From: Sphingomonas sp. CCH10-B3
GTDB lineage: Bacteria; Pseudomonadota; Alphaproteobacteria; Sphingomonadales; Sphingomonadaceae
Length of the DNA stretch: 13,197 nucleotides
Direction of reading: 5' to 3'
NCBI RefSeq assembly: GCF_001556185.1
Contig: NZ_LSIJ01000056.1
Coordinates: forward strand, 1 to 13,197
Below, piece after piece: positions 1 through 7,689 of this stretch. A model generated the notes under the pieces. That model ran no database searches. It was not told where the DNA came from and worked only from the letters and a program-made list of their open reading frames with translations. Every line of letters starts with the position of its first letter. Positions within the stretch are counted from its first letter, which is position 1. The position numbers and the translations under genes were made by a program.

Positions 1-7
1 CCCCCGA

Positions 8-29
8 CCCCTCCCGCTAGCGGGAGGGG
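8..29. repeat. GC-rich palindromic repeat, left copy
   Basis: A perfect 22-nt palindrome: arm CCCCTCCCGC, centre TA, then the mirror arm GCGGGAGGGG. It is preceded by CCCCCGA at the window edge, which looks like the cut-off remainder of a longer repeat unit. A second copy with the same two 10-nt arms (centre GA) sits at the other end of the window. The 11-bp stem would form a very stable hairpin in RNA just upstream of gcvPA. This class of short extragenic palindrome is common in sphingomonad genomes as far as I recall. Its position between gcvPA and whatever lies upstream (probably gcvH) suggests an intra-operon REP-like element; that placement is inferred. Confidence 0.8.
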
Positions 30-33
30 GGAG
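26..33 (+). promoter_or_regulatory. Shine-Dalgarno region of gcvPA, abutting the palindrome
   Basis: The G-rich right arm of the palindrome runs directly into GGGGAG (positions 28-33), 9 nt before the ATG at 43. This is the only purine-rich ribosome-binding candidate for gcvPA. Part of it (26-29) lies inside the hairpin stem, so folding of the repeat could affect access to the site. That regulatory consequence is inference. Confidence 0.5.
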
Positions 34-42
34 TTAACGACC

Positions 43-1401
43 ATGCGCTATCTGCCGCTTACCCAGCCCGACCGCGAGGCGATGCTCGCTACCATCGGTG
101 CCGCATCGATCGATGACCTGTTCGTCGATGTTCCCGAAGAGGCCCGCCTCGACGGTCCGATCCACGACTTGCCGATGCACGCGAGCGAAATGGCGGTCGA
201 GCGGCACATGCGCGCGCTGGCCCGCAAGAACATGGTCGCGGGCGACGTGCCCTTCTTCCTCGGCTGCGGCGCGTACAAGCATCATGTGCCCGCGAGCGTC
301 GATCACCTGATCCAGCGCGGCGAGTTCCTGACCGCCTACACCCCCTATCAGCCCGAAATCGCGCAGGGCACGCTGCAGATGCTGTTCGAGTTCCAGACGC
401 AGGTTGCGCGGCTGCTCGGCACCGATGTGGCGAATGCGTCGATGTACGACGGCTCGACCGCGTGCTGGGAAGCGATCGGCATGGCGCGGCGCATCACCAA
501 GCGCGGCAAGGCGATCCTGTCGGGCGGGCTGCACCCCCATTATGTCTCGGTCGCCCGGACGATGGCGAAATACACCGGCGACCAGCTCGAAACGTCGCTG
601 CCGACGCTCACGGCAGAGACTGATATCGACGCGCTGATTGCAGGCATCGACAGCGACACCTCGTGCGTGGTCGTCCAATATCCCGACATCCTCGGCCGCA
701 TCGCCGACCTGAAGCCGCTGGCGGACGCCTGCCACGCGCAAAAGGCGGTGCTGATCGCGGTCGTCACCGAGCCGGTTGCGCTCGGTGCGATCAAGTCGCC
801 GGGCGAAATGGACGCCGATATCGTCGTCGGCGAAGGCCAGTCGATCGGTGTCGGCTTGCAGTTCGGCGGACCCTATGTCGGCCTGTTCGGCTGCAAGGAG
901 AAATACCTCCGCCAGATGCCCGGCCGCCTGTGCGGCGAGACCATCGATGCCACCGGCAAGCGCGGCTTCGTGCTGACGCTGAGCACGCGCGAGCAGCATA
1001 TCCGGCGCGAAAAGGCGACGTCGAACATCTGCACCAATTCGGGGCTGTGCGCGCTCGCTTTCTCGATCCACATGACGCTGCTCGGCGAAGCGGGTTTGCG
1101 CAAGCTGGCGGGGATCAACCATGCGCTGGCGGTGACGGCAGCCGAGCGGCTGGCGCAGGTGCCGGGGGTAACCCTCGTCAACGACAGCTTCTTCAACGAA
1201 TTCACCTTGGTGCTGCCCAAGACGGCGCGGCCGATCGTGCGGCAGCTCGCCGACCGGCAGATCCTGGCGGGTGTCTCGCTCGGGCGGCTCTACCCCGGTT
1301 CGGTCGAACTCGACCACGGCCTTGTCGTGGCAGTGACCGAAACGACGACGCTCGAAGACATCGAAACCCTCGCAACCGCGCTCGAAGAGGTGCTGGCATG
1401 A
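43..1401 (+). CDS. gcvPA: Glycine dehydrogenase (decarboxylating) subunit 1, GcvPA
   Basis: This is the N-terminal half of a split P-protein of the glycine cleavage system. With GcvPB it uses pyridoxal phosphate (PLP) to decarboxylate glycine and passes the aminomethyl group to the lipoyl arm of GcvH, in the cytoplasm. The 452-residue product is the usual length for subunit 1. Recognisable family sequence includes the motif YTPYQPE at residues 99-105, the following EIAQGTLQ, and NASMYDGSTA further on. The PLP lysine is not in this subunit but in GcvPB, as expected for the two-gene form. The ATG at 43 has a G-rich ribosome-binding site directly after a palindromic repeat. The stop overlaps the gcvPB start (ATGA, 1398-1401), implying translational coupling and equal subunit synthesis. 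gcvT and gcvH are probably upstream of the window. Confidence 0.96.
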   Translation: MRYLPLTQPDREAMLATIGAASIDDLFVDVPEEARLDGPIHDLPMHASEMAVERHMRALARKNMVAGDVPFFLGCGAYKHHVPASVDHLIQRGEFLTAYTPYQPEIAQGTLQMLFEFQTQVARLLGTDVANASMYDGSTACWEAIGMARRITKRGKAILSGGLHPHYVSVARTMAKYTGDQLETSLPTLTAETDIDALIAGIDSDTSCVVVQYPDILGRIADLKPLADACHAQKAVLIAVVTEPVALGAIKSPGEMDADIVVGEGQSIGVGLQFGGPYVGLFGCKEKYLRQMPGRLCGETIDATGKRGFVLTLSTREQHIRREKATSNICTNSGLCALAFSIHMTLLGEAGLRKLAGINHALAVTAAERLAQVPGVTLVNDSFFNEFTLVLPKTARPIVRQLADRQILAGVSLGRLYPGSVELDHGLVVAVTETTTLEDIETLATALEEVLA

Positions 1402-2969
1402 CGATCAACGCAAGCGGCTGGCGCCCGGAGATGGGCAGCGCCGGCGCCGACACCCCCGCTACTTTCACTGGCAACAAGGCACTGATGCTCGAGGAAGCGC
1501 TGATCTTCGAGATCGGCGATACCGCGACGACGGGGGTGGATATTGCCGATGTGGCCCCGGTTGCGGACCGCCTCGGCGGGCTCGCGCGCGACCGGGCGAT
1601 CGGCCTCCCCGGCCTTTCCGAGCCCGAGACGGTGCGCCACTATACGCGCCTCAGCCGCCAGAATTACGGGATCGACCTCGGCTTCTTCCCGCTCGGCTCG
1701 TGCACCATGAAGCACAACCCGCGCCTCAACGAGAAGATGGCGCGGCTGCCCGGCTTCGCCGACATCCACCCGCTCCAGCCGGTCGATACGGTGCAAGGCG
1801 CGCTCGGCGTCATCAACGAGCTGGCGGTGTGGCTGATCAAGCTCACCGGCATGCACGGCGTCGCGATGAGCCCCAAGGCGGGCGCGCATGGCGAGCTGTG
1901 CGGCATCCTTTGCATCCGGGCAGCGCTCGAGGCGCGCGGCGAGGGGCATCGCAAGGTCATCCTCGTCCCCGAGTCGGCGCATGGCACCAATCCGGCGACC
2001 GCAGCCTTTGCCGGCTATCAGGTCGAGGACATTCCCGCGACGCCCGAAGGCCGCGTCGATACCGCGGCGCTCAAGGCCCGGCTGGGGCCGGATGTCGCGG
2101 GGGTGATGATCACCAACCCCAACACCTGCGGGCTGTTCGAACGCGACCTGAAGGAGATTTCGGACGCGGTGCATGCCGTCGGCGGCTATGTCTATTGCGA
2201 CGGCGCGAACTTCAACGCGATCGTCGGGCGAGTGCGGCCGGGTGACCTCGGCATCGATGCGATGCACATCAACCTCCACAAGACCTTCTCGACCCCGCAC
2301 GGCGGCGGTGGTCCCGGGTCGGGGCCGGTGGTGCTGTCGGAAGCGCTGTCGCCCTATGGCCCGCTGCCTTTCACCGAACGTTATGAGGACGGCCACATCA
2401 CGCTGGTCGAGGAAGAGTCGGTCGGCGAGCGCCACCCCGACACGTTCGGCCGCATGACCGCCTTCCACGGCCAGATGGGCATGTTCACCCGCGCGCTGAC
2501 CTATATCCTAAGCCACGGCGCCGATGGGCTGCGGCAGGTCGCCGAGGATGCGGTGCTCAACGCCAATTACGTCCTGCGCAGCCTCGAAGGCGTGCTCGAC
2601 GCGCCGTTCGCGCACAGCGGCCCGTGCATGCATGAGGCGCTGTTCAGCGATAATGGCATGGCCGAGGGTTTCACCACGCTCGACATCGCCAAGGGGCTGA
2701 TCGACGAGGGCTTCCACCCGATGACGGTCTATTTCCCGCTCGTCGTCCACGGCGCGATGCTGGTCGAGCCGACCGAAACCGAGTCGAAGGCCGCGCTCGA
2801 CCAGTTCATCGGCGCGCTGCGGAGCGTTGCGGAACGCGGCAAGGCAGGCGATCCGAGCCTGAAGTCGGCGCCGCACTTTGCGCCCCGCGCGCGGCTCGAC
2901 GAAACGCTGGCGGCGCGCAAGCCGGTGCTGACGTGGAAGGCGCCCGAACTGCCGGTCGCAGCCGAATAG
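1398..2969 (+). CDS. gcvPB: Glycine dehydrogenase (decarboxylating) subunit 2, GcvPB
   Basis: This is the PLP-carrying C-terminal half of the split P-protein, 523 residues, normal for subunit 2. The cofactor lysine is K295, in the family motif NLHKTFSTPHGGGGPGSGP. Other hallmarks are GSCTMKHNPRLNEKMA, the ESAHGTNPATA segment and the ITNPNTCGLFE segment. An open frame extends upstream to 663 inside gcvPA, but homology begins at the ATG at 1398, which overlaps the gcvPA stop by 4 nt, so the longer start is rejected. It works as a complex with GcvPA, GcvT, GcvH and lipoamide dehydrogenase to break down glycine to CO2, ammonia and a one-carbon unit on tetrahydrofolate. The next gene starts one base after its stop, so at least one further gene is likely co-translated. 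Confidence 0.97.
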   Translation: MTINASGWRPEMGSAGADTPATFTGNKALMLEEALIFEIGDTATTGVDIADVAPVADRLGGLARDRAIGLPGLSEPETVRHYTRLSRQNYGIDLGFFPLGSCTMKHNPRLNEKMARLPGFADIHPLQPVDTVQGALGVINELAVWLIKLTGMHGVAMSPKAGAHGELCGILCIRAALEARGEGHRKVILVPESAHGTNPATAAFAGYQVEDIPATPEGRVDTAALKARLGPDVAGVMITNPNTCGLFERDLKEISDAVHAVGGYVYCDGANFNAIVGRVRPGDLGIDAMHINLHKTFSTPHGGGGPGSGPVVLSEALSPYGPLPFTERYEDGHITLVEEESVGERHPDTFGRMTAFHGQMGMFTRALTYILSHGADGLRQVAEDAVLNANYVLRSLEGVLDAPFAHSGPCMHEALFSDNGMAEGFTTLDIAKGLIDEGFHPMTVYFPLVVHGAMLVEPTETESKAALDQFIGALRSVAERGKAGDPSLKSAPHFAPRARLDETLAARKPVLTWKAPELPVAAE

Positions 2970-2970
2970 C

Positions 2971-3417
2971 ATGGGCTGGGGCGGTCTCTTCCAGATCGTC
3001 AACACGGTCGCGCTGCTGCTGTGGCTATTGCTGATCCTCGCGCCGCGCTGGCCGGGCGCGATCGGCCAGTTGCGGCTGGCGGGAGCAGGGGGTCTGAGCC
3101 TGTTCTACGTCGTGCTGGTCGGCATCGCGCTGACGACGGGCTTCGGCGAGCCGCGCGGGCAGGCGCCTGATTTCTCGACGATTGCCGGCATCCGCGCGAT
3201 TTTCGCCAGCGACGGCGGCGTGGTGACGGGGTGGACGCATTACCTCGCCCTCGATCTGTTCGCGGGGCTTTGGATTGCCGAGGACAGCGACGCGCGGCGG
3301 ATCAATCGCTTCGTGCAGGCGCCGGTGCTGCTGCTGACGTTTCTCGCGGGGCCAGCGGGGTTGTTCCTCCATCTCCTGCTGACACGCGGATTCGGGTTCG
3401 GGGCACGGCCGGCCTGA
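2971..3417 (+). CDS. ABA4-like (DUF4281) integral membrane protein
   Basis: A 148-residue membrane protein resembling the ABA4-like/DUF4281 family. The diagnostic segment is GWTHYLALDLFAGLWIAED (about residues 88-106), followed by an acidic/basic stretch and a last hydrophobic span with a PAGLFLHLLL motif. I see about four hydrophobic segments: residues 5-25, 38-58, about 90-104 and 113-136. In plants ABA4 is needed for neoxanthin formation from violaxanthin; bacterial members are poorly characterised and are often found in carotenoid-producing bacteria, so a link to carotenoids is possible but not shown here. The ATG lies one base after the gcvPB stop, and the next gene starts one base after this stop, so it is embedded in the gcv operon. 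Family assignment is good; function is unknown. Confidence 0.75.
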   Translation: MGWGGLFQIVNTVALLLWLLLILAPRWPGAIGQLRLAGAGGLSLFYVVLVGIALTTGFGEPRGQAPDFSTIAGIRAIFASDGGVVTGWTHYLALDLFAGLWIAEDSDARRINRFVQAPVLLLTFLAGPAGLFLHLLLTRGFGFGARPA

Positions 3418-3418
3418 G

Positions 3419-3934
3419 ATGACCGATCCGTCGCATCCGAACAATCTGGTCGGCACGATTTTCCTGATCGCGTTCGTCGCCTTCGTGCTGGCAATGCGGT
3501 TGCGGCGAATGACGCGCGGGCGGCGGCTGCGGCTCGAATGGCTGTGGGTGGTGCCCGTGCTGTACGGCGCACTGGCGGGATCGCTGCTCTATGTGTCCGC
3601 GCCGACGCCGGTGATCTGGGCGGCGTGCGGGATCGCGCTGGCGATCGGTGCCGTGCTTGGCTGGCAGCGCGCGCGATTCGTGACTCTCTCGATCGACCCC
3701 GAAAGCCACGCGCTCAGCCAGCGCGAATCGCCGCTCGCGATCTTGTTCATCGTCCTGCTGATCGCGATCCGCTTCGGCGTGCGCGCTCTCGGTGAAGCCG
3801 AAGCGGCGTGGCACGTCAGCGTCATGGCAATCACTGATATATTGGTGATGTTCGCGCTGGGGCTCTTCACCGCGCAGCGCATCGAATTGTGGCGGCGCGG
3901 CAGCGCATTGCTGGCCAACGCGCGGCGCACCTAA
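3419..3934 (+). CDS. CcdC/DUF1453-like membrane protein
   Basis: A 171-residue predicted inner-membrane protein with about five hydrophobic spans (roughly residues 10-27, 41-59, 63-80, 105-120 and 135-150) and a basic cytoplasmic loop, RLRRMTRGRRLRLEW, after the first. The central region WQRARFVTLSIDPESHALSQRESPLA followed by a hydrophobic stretch resembles the DUF1453/CcdC family, in which a hydrophilic loop of this kind joins membrane helices. I recognise this only at the family-pattern level. CcdC is named for cytochrome c biogenesis loci in Bacillus, but no such genes are nearby. It starts one base after the stop of the ABA4-like gene and is the last gene of the gcv operon. Its TAA stop shares the four bases CTAA (3931-3934) with the stop of the convergent methyltransferase gene. 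Confidence 0.6.
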   Translation: MTDPSHPNNLVGTIFLIAFVAFVLAMRLRRMTRGRRLRLEWLWVVPVLYGALAGSLLYVSAPTPVIWAACGIALAIGAVLGWQRARFVTLSIDPESHALSQRESPLAILFIVLLIAIRFGVRALGEAEAAWHVSVMAITDILVMFALGLFTAQRIELWRRGSALLANARRT

Positions 3935-4392
3935 ATCCAGCGGCGAACGCGCGTCTTATAGTCACGATAGGCCGTGCCGAATTTCGCCTCGAGATAGCGC
4001 TCCTCGCGCGCGATCACTTGCGTCTGGATGATCAGGATCGCGACCGGCAGCAGCACGAGCGACACCAGACTGCCGAGCACGATCGCCAGCCCCATATGCG
4101 CCAGCGCCATCCCCAGATACATCGGATTGCGGGTATAGGCGTACAGGCCGGTATCGACGATGCCGTTGGTCGGCGTCCAGGGTTCGGGATTTTCGCCGCG
4201 CTGCCGGAACAGCCCGATCGCGGCGCCGATCAGTGCCAGTCCAGCGATCGCAACCGCGGCGCCAGGCAGCCACGGCAACCCCAGCGGCGGCACTGCCACG
4301 AATCGCTCGACCAGCGGGCCGGTCAGCAGCAAGCCGATGAACACGAAGGGCGGCGGAAAGCCGACGGCAGCGCCGCGATCTTGGCTCGACAT
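3931..4392 (-). CDS. Isoprenylcysteine carboxyl methyltransferase / phospholipid methyltransferase-like membrane protein
   Basis: A 153-residue small membrane methyltransferase of the ICMT/PEMT-like superfamily. Three or four hydrophobic spans are followed by the family's C-terminal SAM-binding signature: GLYAYTRNPMYLG (residues 82-94), the acidic pair in AREERYL (128-134), and FGTAYRDYKTRVRRW (138-152). Bacterial members methylate unknown small or lipid substrates; a true prenyl-protein target is not expected. The start at 4392 is preferred because GGAG (complement of 4401-4404) lies 8 nt upstream; an in-frame ATG at 4428 has no such site. The gene is convergent with the DUF1453-like gene (4-nt overlap) and divergent from the DUF938 gene, leaving about 68 nt for both promoters. 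Confidence 0.82.
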   Translation of the reverse strand: MSSQDRGAAVGFPPPFVFIGLLLTGPLVERFVAVPPLGLPWLPGAAVAIAGLALIGAAIGLFRQRGENPEPWTPTNGIVDTGLYAYTRNPMYLGMALAHMGLAIVLGSLVSLVLLPVAILIIQTQVIAREERYLEAKFGTAYRDYKTRVRRWI

Positions 4393-4400
4393 TCCTTTCA

Positions 4401-4404
4401 CTCC
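4401..4404 (-). promoter_or_regulatory. Shine-Dalgarno deciding the start of the ICMT-like gene
   Basis: The complement reads GGAG 8 nt before the ATG at 4392. It lies inside the coding extension that would result from the upstream ATG at 4428, and therefore favours the shorter protein. Confidence 0.5.
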
Positions 4405-4460
4405 CCGCCAGTGCTTCGCGACCAGCATAGCGGTGTGTGCCGCAGCTAGCGAGGACAGTT

Positions 4461-5087
4461 ATGGCCGACCCGACCCCATGGATCGTCGCCGAGGATCAGG
4501 GCGATGTGCGGAAGCACGCGCCCGCGACATTGCGCAATCGTGGGGCAATTGCCGAAGTGTTGCGCGGCCTGCTGCCACCAGCCGGGCTCGTGCTCGAAAT
4601 CGCGAGCGGCAGCGGCGAGCATGTCGCTTATTTCGCGGAAGAGTTTGCGACGATCGACTGGCAGCCGAGCGATCCCGATGCGACCGCGCTTGCCTCGATC
4701 GCGGCGTGGAGCGAGGGCCTTGCCAATGTCCGCCCGCCGCTGATGCTCGATGCGGCTGCCGATGTCTGGCCGGTGGCGGCGGCGGATGCGATCCTGTGCA
4801 TCAACATGGTCCATATCGCGCCGTGGGAAGCAACCTTGGGGCTGCTGGCGGGTTCGGCACGGCTGCTAGCCACGGGGGCGCCGCTGATCCTCTACGGCCC
4901 GTTCCGCCGCGCAGGCGTGCCGACGGCGGAGAGTAACGAAGCCTTCGATCAGTCGCTCAGGAGCCGCGATCCCCGCTGGGGCCTGCGCGCGGTCGAGGAG
5001 GTGGCGGCGGCGGCGACCGGCTTCAAACTCGCGCCGCCGATCGAGATGCCGGCGAACAACCTGATTCTCGGGCTGCGTCGCGACTAG
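4461..5087 (+). CDS. DUF938 (METTL26-type) SAM-dependent methyltransferase
   Basis: A 208-residue class I methyltransferase of the DUF938/UPF0585 family, whose human member is METTL26. Visible features are a conserved N-terminus with RKHAPATLRNRGAI (residues 17-30), SAM motif I LEIASGSGEH (45-54), the IDWQPSDPD segment (65-73) in the position where an acidic residue contacts the ribose, the NMVHIAPWE segment (115-123), YGPFRR (145-150), RDPRWGLR (169-176) and EMPANNL (195-201). The substrate is not known for the family. The ATG at 4461 is chosen because GAGGA (4451-4455) lies 5 nt upstream; a GTG at 4437 is open but lacks a site. Its stop overlaps that of the convergent transporter gene by the four bases CTAG (5084-5087). 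Confidence 0.85.
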   Translation: MADPTPWIVAEDQGDVRKHAPATLRNRGAIAEVLRGLLPPAGLVLEIASGSGEHVAYFAEEFATIDWQPSDPDATALASIAAWSEGLANVRPPLMLDAAADVWPVAAADAILCINMVHIAPWEATLGLLAGSARLLATGAPLILYGPFRRAGVPTAESNEAFDQSLRSRDPRWGLRAVEEVAAAATGFKLAPPIEMPANNLILGLRRD

Positions 5088-5989
5088 GCCGTCACCGCCT
5101 CGTCGGTCACCGGGCGGCGGCGGACATGTTCGCGCCAGACGATGTAGAGCCCGCTCGCGATGATGATCGGGGCGCCGATCCACGTCATCGGCGTCGGCAG
5201 CGCGCTGAACAACAGCCAGCCGAACAGAGTCGCCCACAGCAGCGACGAATAGTCCATCGGCACCACCAGCGACACCGGACCATAGCGGATCGACGAGGTC
5301 ATGAAGATCTGCGCGATCCCGCCGAGGATGCCGACTGCCGCCAGCATCGCCCAGCCATAGGCATCATGCGGTTGCGCGGCGAACAGATAGACGATCCCGA
5401 GCGGCAGCACCGACAACGCCGAGAACCAGAACACCGTCGTCATCGTCGCTTCGGTCTTGGCGATCTGGCGCAGCAGGATCGAGACGCTCGCGGTGGTAAG
5501 GGCCGCCGCCAGCCCGCTGAGCGCGCCCCAGAGCGGGAAATGCCCGCTGCCCGGCTGCGCCACGATCAGCACGCCGATGAAGCCGGCGAGTACGGCCGCC
5601 CAGCGATGCCAGCCCGTTGGTTCCTTGAGCACCAGCGCGCCGAGAATCGTCGCGAAGATCGGCATCGAGAAAGCGATCGTCGTCGATTCGGCGAGTGGCA
5701 GCGCGAGCAGCGCAGTGAAAGTGAACACCATCGCCGTCAGCCCCATAACGGCGCGCAGCACATGTGCACCGAATCGCTCGGTACGGATCGACGCGAGCCC
5801 TGGACCCTGCATGATCACCAGCGTGATCAGGCAGGCCGCGCCGAACTGGCGGAAGAACAGGATTTCGCCGAGCGTCGCGCCGCTCGCCTCGGCAAGCTTG
5901 ATCGCGCTGTTCATGCACTGGAACAGGAACACCGACCCCAGCCGCAACGCGACGGCGAACAGGATGCGATCGGCGGAGGCTTCGGCCAT
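5084..5989 (-). CDS. EamA-type DMT superfamily transporter
   Basis: A 301-residue inner-membrane protein with the length and hydrophobicity of ten-helix drug/metabolite transporters made of two EamA repeats. The first repeat ends with the characteristic pattern LAESTTIAFSMPIFATILGA, then LKEPTGWHRWAAVLAGFIGV. The second repeat contains the equivalent GPVSLVVPMDYSSLLWATL followed by a terminal helix and a basic tail WREHVRRRP. Substrates in this family range over amino acids, nucleosides and S-adenosylmethionine; the sequence gives no specific clue. The ATG at 5989 has AAGGA (complement of 5995-5999) 5 nt upstream, whereas the longer open frame to 6049 does not look family-like. It is divergent from proS with 77 nt between starts, so promoters of both genes must lie there. 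Confidence 0.9.
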   Translation of the reverse strand: MAEASADRILFAVALRLGSVFLFQCMNSAIKLAEASGATLGEILFFRQFGAACLITLVIMQGPGLASIRTERFGAHVLRAVMGLTAMVFTFTALLALPLAESTTIAFSMPIFATILGALVLKEPTGWHRWAAVLAGFIGVLIVAQPGSGHFPLWGALSGLAAALTTASVSILLRQIAKTEATMTTVFWFSALSVLPLGIVYLFAAQPHDAYGWAMLAAVGILGGIAQIFMTSSIRYGPVSLVVPMDYSSLLWATLFGWLLFSALPTPMTWIGAPIIIASGLYIVWREHVRRRPVTDEAVTA

Positions 5990-6066
5990 GCCTGTCCTTG
6001 GGCCATGCTGCGTTGCGGGACAAGTCCGGGGTGACGGATCGCGCGGCACGCGTTATCGCGAGGGCC

Positions 6067-7602
6067 ATGATCAAGCACGCCCTGTCCGTCACCCGCGATG
6101 CCAATTTCGCCGAATGGTATCAGACCGTCATCACCGAAGCCGATCTCGCCGAGGAATCGGGCGTGCGCGGCTGCATGGTCATCCGGCCATGGGGCTATGG
6201 CATCTGGGAACGCATCCAGCGGCTGCTCGACGATCGCATCAAGGCGACGGGGCATGAGAACTGCTATTTCCCGTTGTTCATCCCGCTTTCCTATTTCGAA
6301 AAGGAAGCCGAGCATGTCGACGGCTTCGCCAAGGAAATGGCCGTCGTTACTCACCACCGGCTGATCGGTGACGGCAAGGGCGGGCTGGTGCCCGATCCTG
6401 CCGCCAAGCTCGAGGAGCCGCTGGTCGTCCGGCCGACGTCGGAGACGGTGATCGGCACTGCCTTCGCGCGTTGGGTGCAGTCGTGGCGCGACCTGCCCGT
6501 TCTCATCAACCAATGGGCGAATGTCGTGCGCTGGGAAATGCGCACGCGCATGTTCCTGCGCACTGCTGAATTCCTGTGGCAGGAAGGTCATACCGCGCAC
6601 GCCAGCGAAGCCGAGGCGCGCGAAGAAACGCTCAAGATGCTCGAAGTCTATCGCAGCTTCGCCGAAGACTGCGTCGCGCTGCCGGTGGTCGCGGGCGAAA
6701 AGCCCGAGAACGAGCGCTTCCCCGGGGCGGTCGCGACCTATTCGATCGAAGCGATGATGCAGGACGGCAAGGCGCTGCAGGCAGGCACCAGCCATTTCCT
6801 CGGCACCAATTTCTCGAGCGCGCAGAATATCCGCTTCCAGAATGCCGAGGGGCAGTTGGAACTCGCCCAGACGACGAGCTGGGGCATGTCGACCCGCATC
6901 ATCGGCGGGCTGATCATGGTGCACGGCGACGACGACGGCCTGCGCGTGCCGCCGCGCGTCGCGCCGTGGCAGATCGTGATCGTGCCGATGCTGCGCGACG
7001 CCCCCGAGGACGCGGCGGTCATCGATTATTGCCGGGCGTTGCAGGCCGAACTGGCCGCGCTCAGCGCGTTCGGCGAGCCGGTACGCGCGCTGCTCGACCT
7101 GAAGCCGGTCAAGGCCGCGACCAAGCGCTGGGGCTGGGTGAAGAAGGGCGCGCCCGTGATCGTCGAAGTCGGCGGGCGCGATGTCGCGGGCGGCAATGTC
7201 AGCGTCGTGCGCCGCGACCGGCTCTACCGCGAAGACGGCAAACTCGATTCGGCGATTGTCGCGCGTGGCGATTTCGTCGGTGACATGGCGGCGCTGTTGA
7301 CTGACGTGCAGGCGTCGCTGCACCGCGAAGCGCGCGCGCGGCTGGAAGCCAATATCCGCCGCGACGTCACCGATTTCGCCGACCTCGAAACCTATTTCGC
7401 CGAAAGCGAGAGCAAGCCCGGCTGGCTCGAGATCCAATGGGCCAAGCCGACCGGCGCCGAGCTCGACAAGGTGGTCGAGCGGCTGAAGGCGCTCAAGCTC
7501 ACGCTCCGCAATGTGCCGATGGATGCGGCCACCGCCGATGGCGCGTGCATCTTTACCGGCGCGCCGGCGGTTGAGCGGGTGCTGGTCGGCCGCGCTTATT
7601 GA
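6067..7602 (+). CDS. proS: Prolyl-tRNA synthetase, eukaryote/archaeal-like type
   Basis: A class II aminoacyl-tRNA synthetase that charges tRNA-Pro with proline in the cytoplasm; 511 residues. It has RPWGYGIWERIQ in the motif 1 region, the proline-binding TxE loop RPTSETVIG with T124 and E126, motif 2 from R155 (RWEMRTRMFLR...WQEGHTAH to H178), and motif 3 near residues 277-297 (RIIGGLIMVHGDDDGLRVPPR). An anticodon-binding domain and a C-terminal domain ending in the conserved aromatic residue (GRAY) follow. This is the type 3 form without the editing insertion found in long bacterial ProRS between motifs 2 and 3, and it is known in some alphaproteobacteria including sphingomonads. The start MIKHALSVTRDANFAEWY at 6067 matches the family; the open frame from 5998 is an extension into the divergent promoter region. 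Confidence 0.97.
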   Translation: MIKHALSVTRDANFAEWYQTVITEADLAEESGVRGCMVIRPWGYGIWERIQRLLDDRIKATGHENCYFPLFIPLSYFEKEAEHVDGFAKEMAVVTHHRLIGDGKGGLVPDPAAKLEEPLVVRPTSETVIGTAFARWVQSWRDLPVLINQWANVVRWEMRTRMFLRTAEFLWQEGHTAHASEAEAREETLKMLEVYRSFAEDCVALPVVAGEKPENERFPGAVATYSIEAMMQDGKALQAGTSHFLGTNFSSAQNIRFQNAEGQLELAQTTSWGMSTRIIGGLIMVHGDDDGLRVPPRVAPWQIVIVPMLRDAPEDAAVIDYCRALQAELAALSAFGEPVRALLDLKPVKAATKRWGWVKKGAPVIVEVGGRDVAGGNVSVVRRDRLYREDGKLDSAIVARGDFVGDMAALLTDVQASLHREARARLEANIRRDVTDFADLETYFAESESKPGWLEIQWAKPTGAELDKVVERLKALKLTLRNVPMDAATADGACIFTGAPAVERVLVGRAY

Positions 7603-7608
7603 TTGAGG

Positions 7609-7659
7609 CCCCGTGCCGTTCGGGGACAATCGGCGCCGCGTGTGTCTTGGGCGATTGTC
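7609..7659. other. Hairpin and inverted repeat at the proS/M14-like junction
   Basis: Just past the proS stop lies CCCCG-7 nt-CGGGG (7609-7625), a 5-bp stem without a following T run. Overlapping its end is an 8-nt inverted repeat, GACAATCG (7625-7632) and CGATTGTC (7652-7659), separated by 19 nt. These may be an attenuator-like structure or an operator between the two genes, or chance. Their presence argues that the downstream coding region does not start at the TTG (7603) immediately after proS. Confidence 0.3.
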
Positions 7660-7689
7660 GGCGCGCGCGAACAATTGCATCCTGCTGGC

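Noticed and set aside
663..1397. N-terminal extension of GcvPB to 663
   Set aside because: It overlaps gcvPA in another frame and gives an Arg/Ala-rich sequence; homology begins at 1398, where the ATGA overlap is standard for gcvPA-gcvPB.
34..2468. Long minus-strand frames (427 and 392 codons) opposite gcvPA and gcvPB
   Set aside because: They are shadows of the well-supported gcv genes, with compositions typical of antisense GC-rich frames and no recognisable domain.
5990..6066. Specific promoter or riboswitch between the DMT transporter and proS
   Set aside because: The 77-nt divergent gap must contain promoters, but I could not identify convincing -35/-10 boxes or a T-box-like structure.
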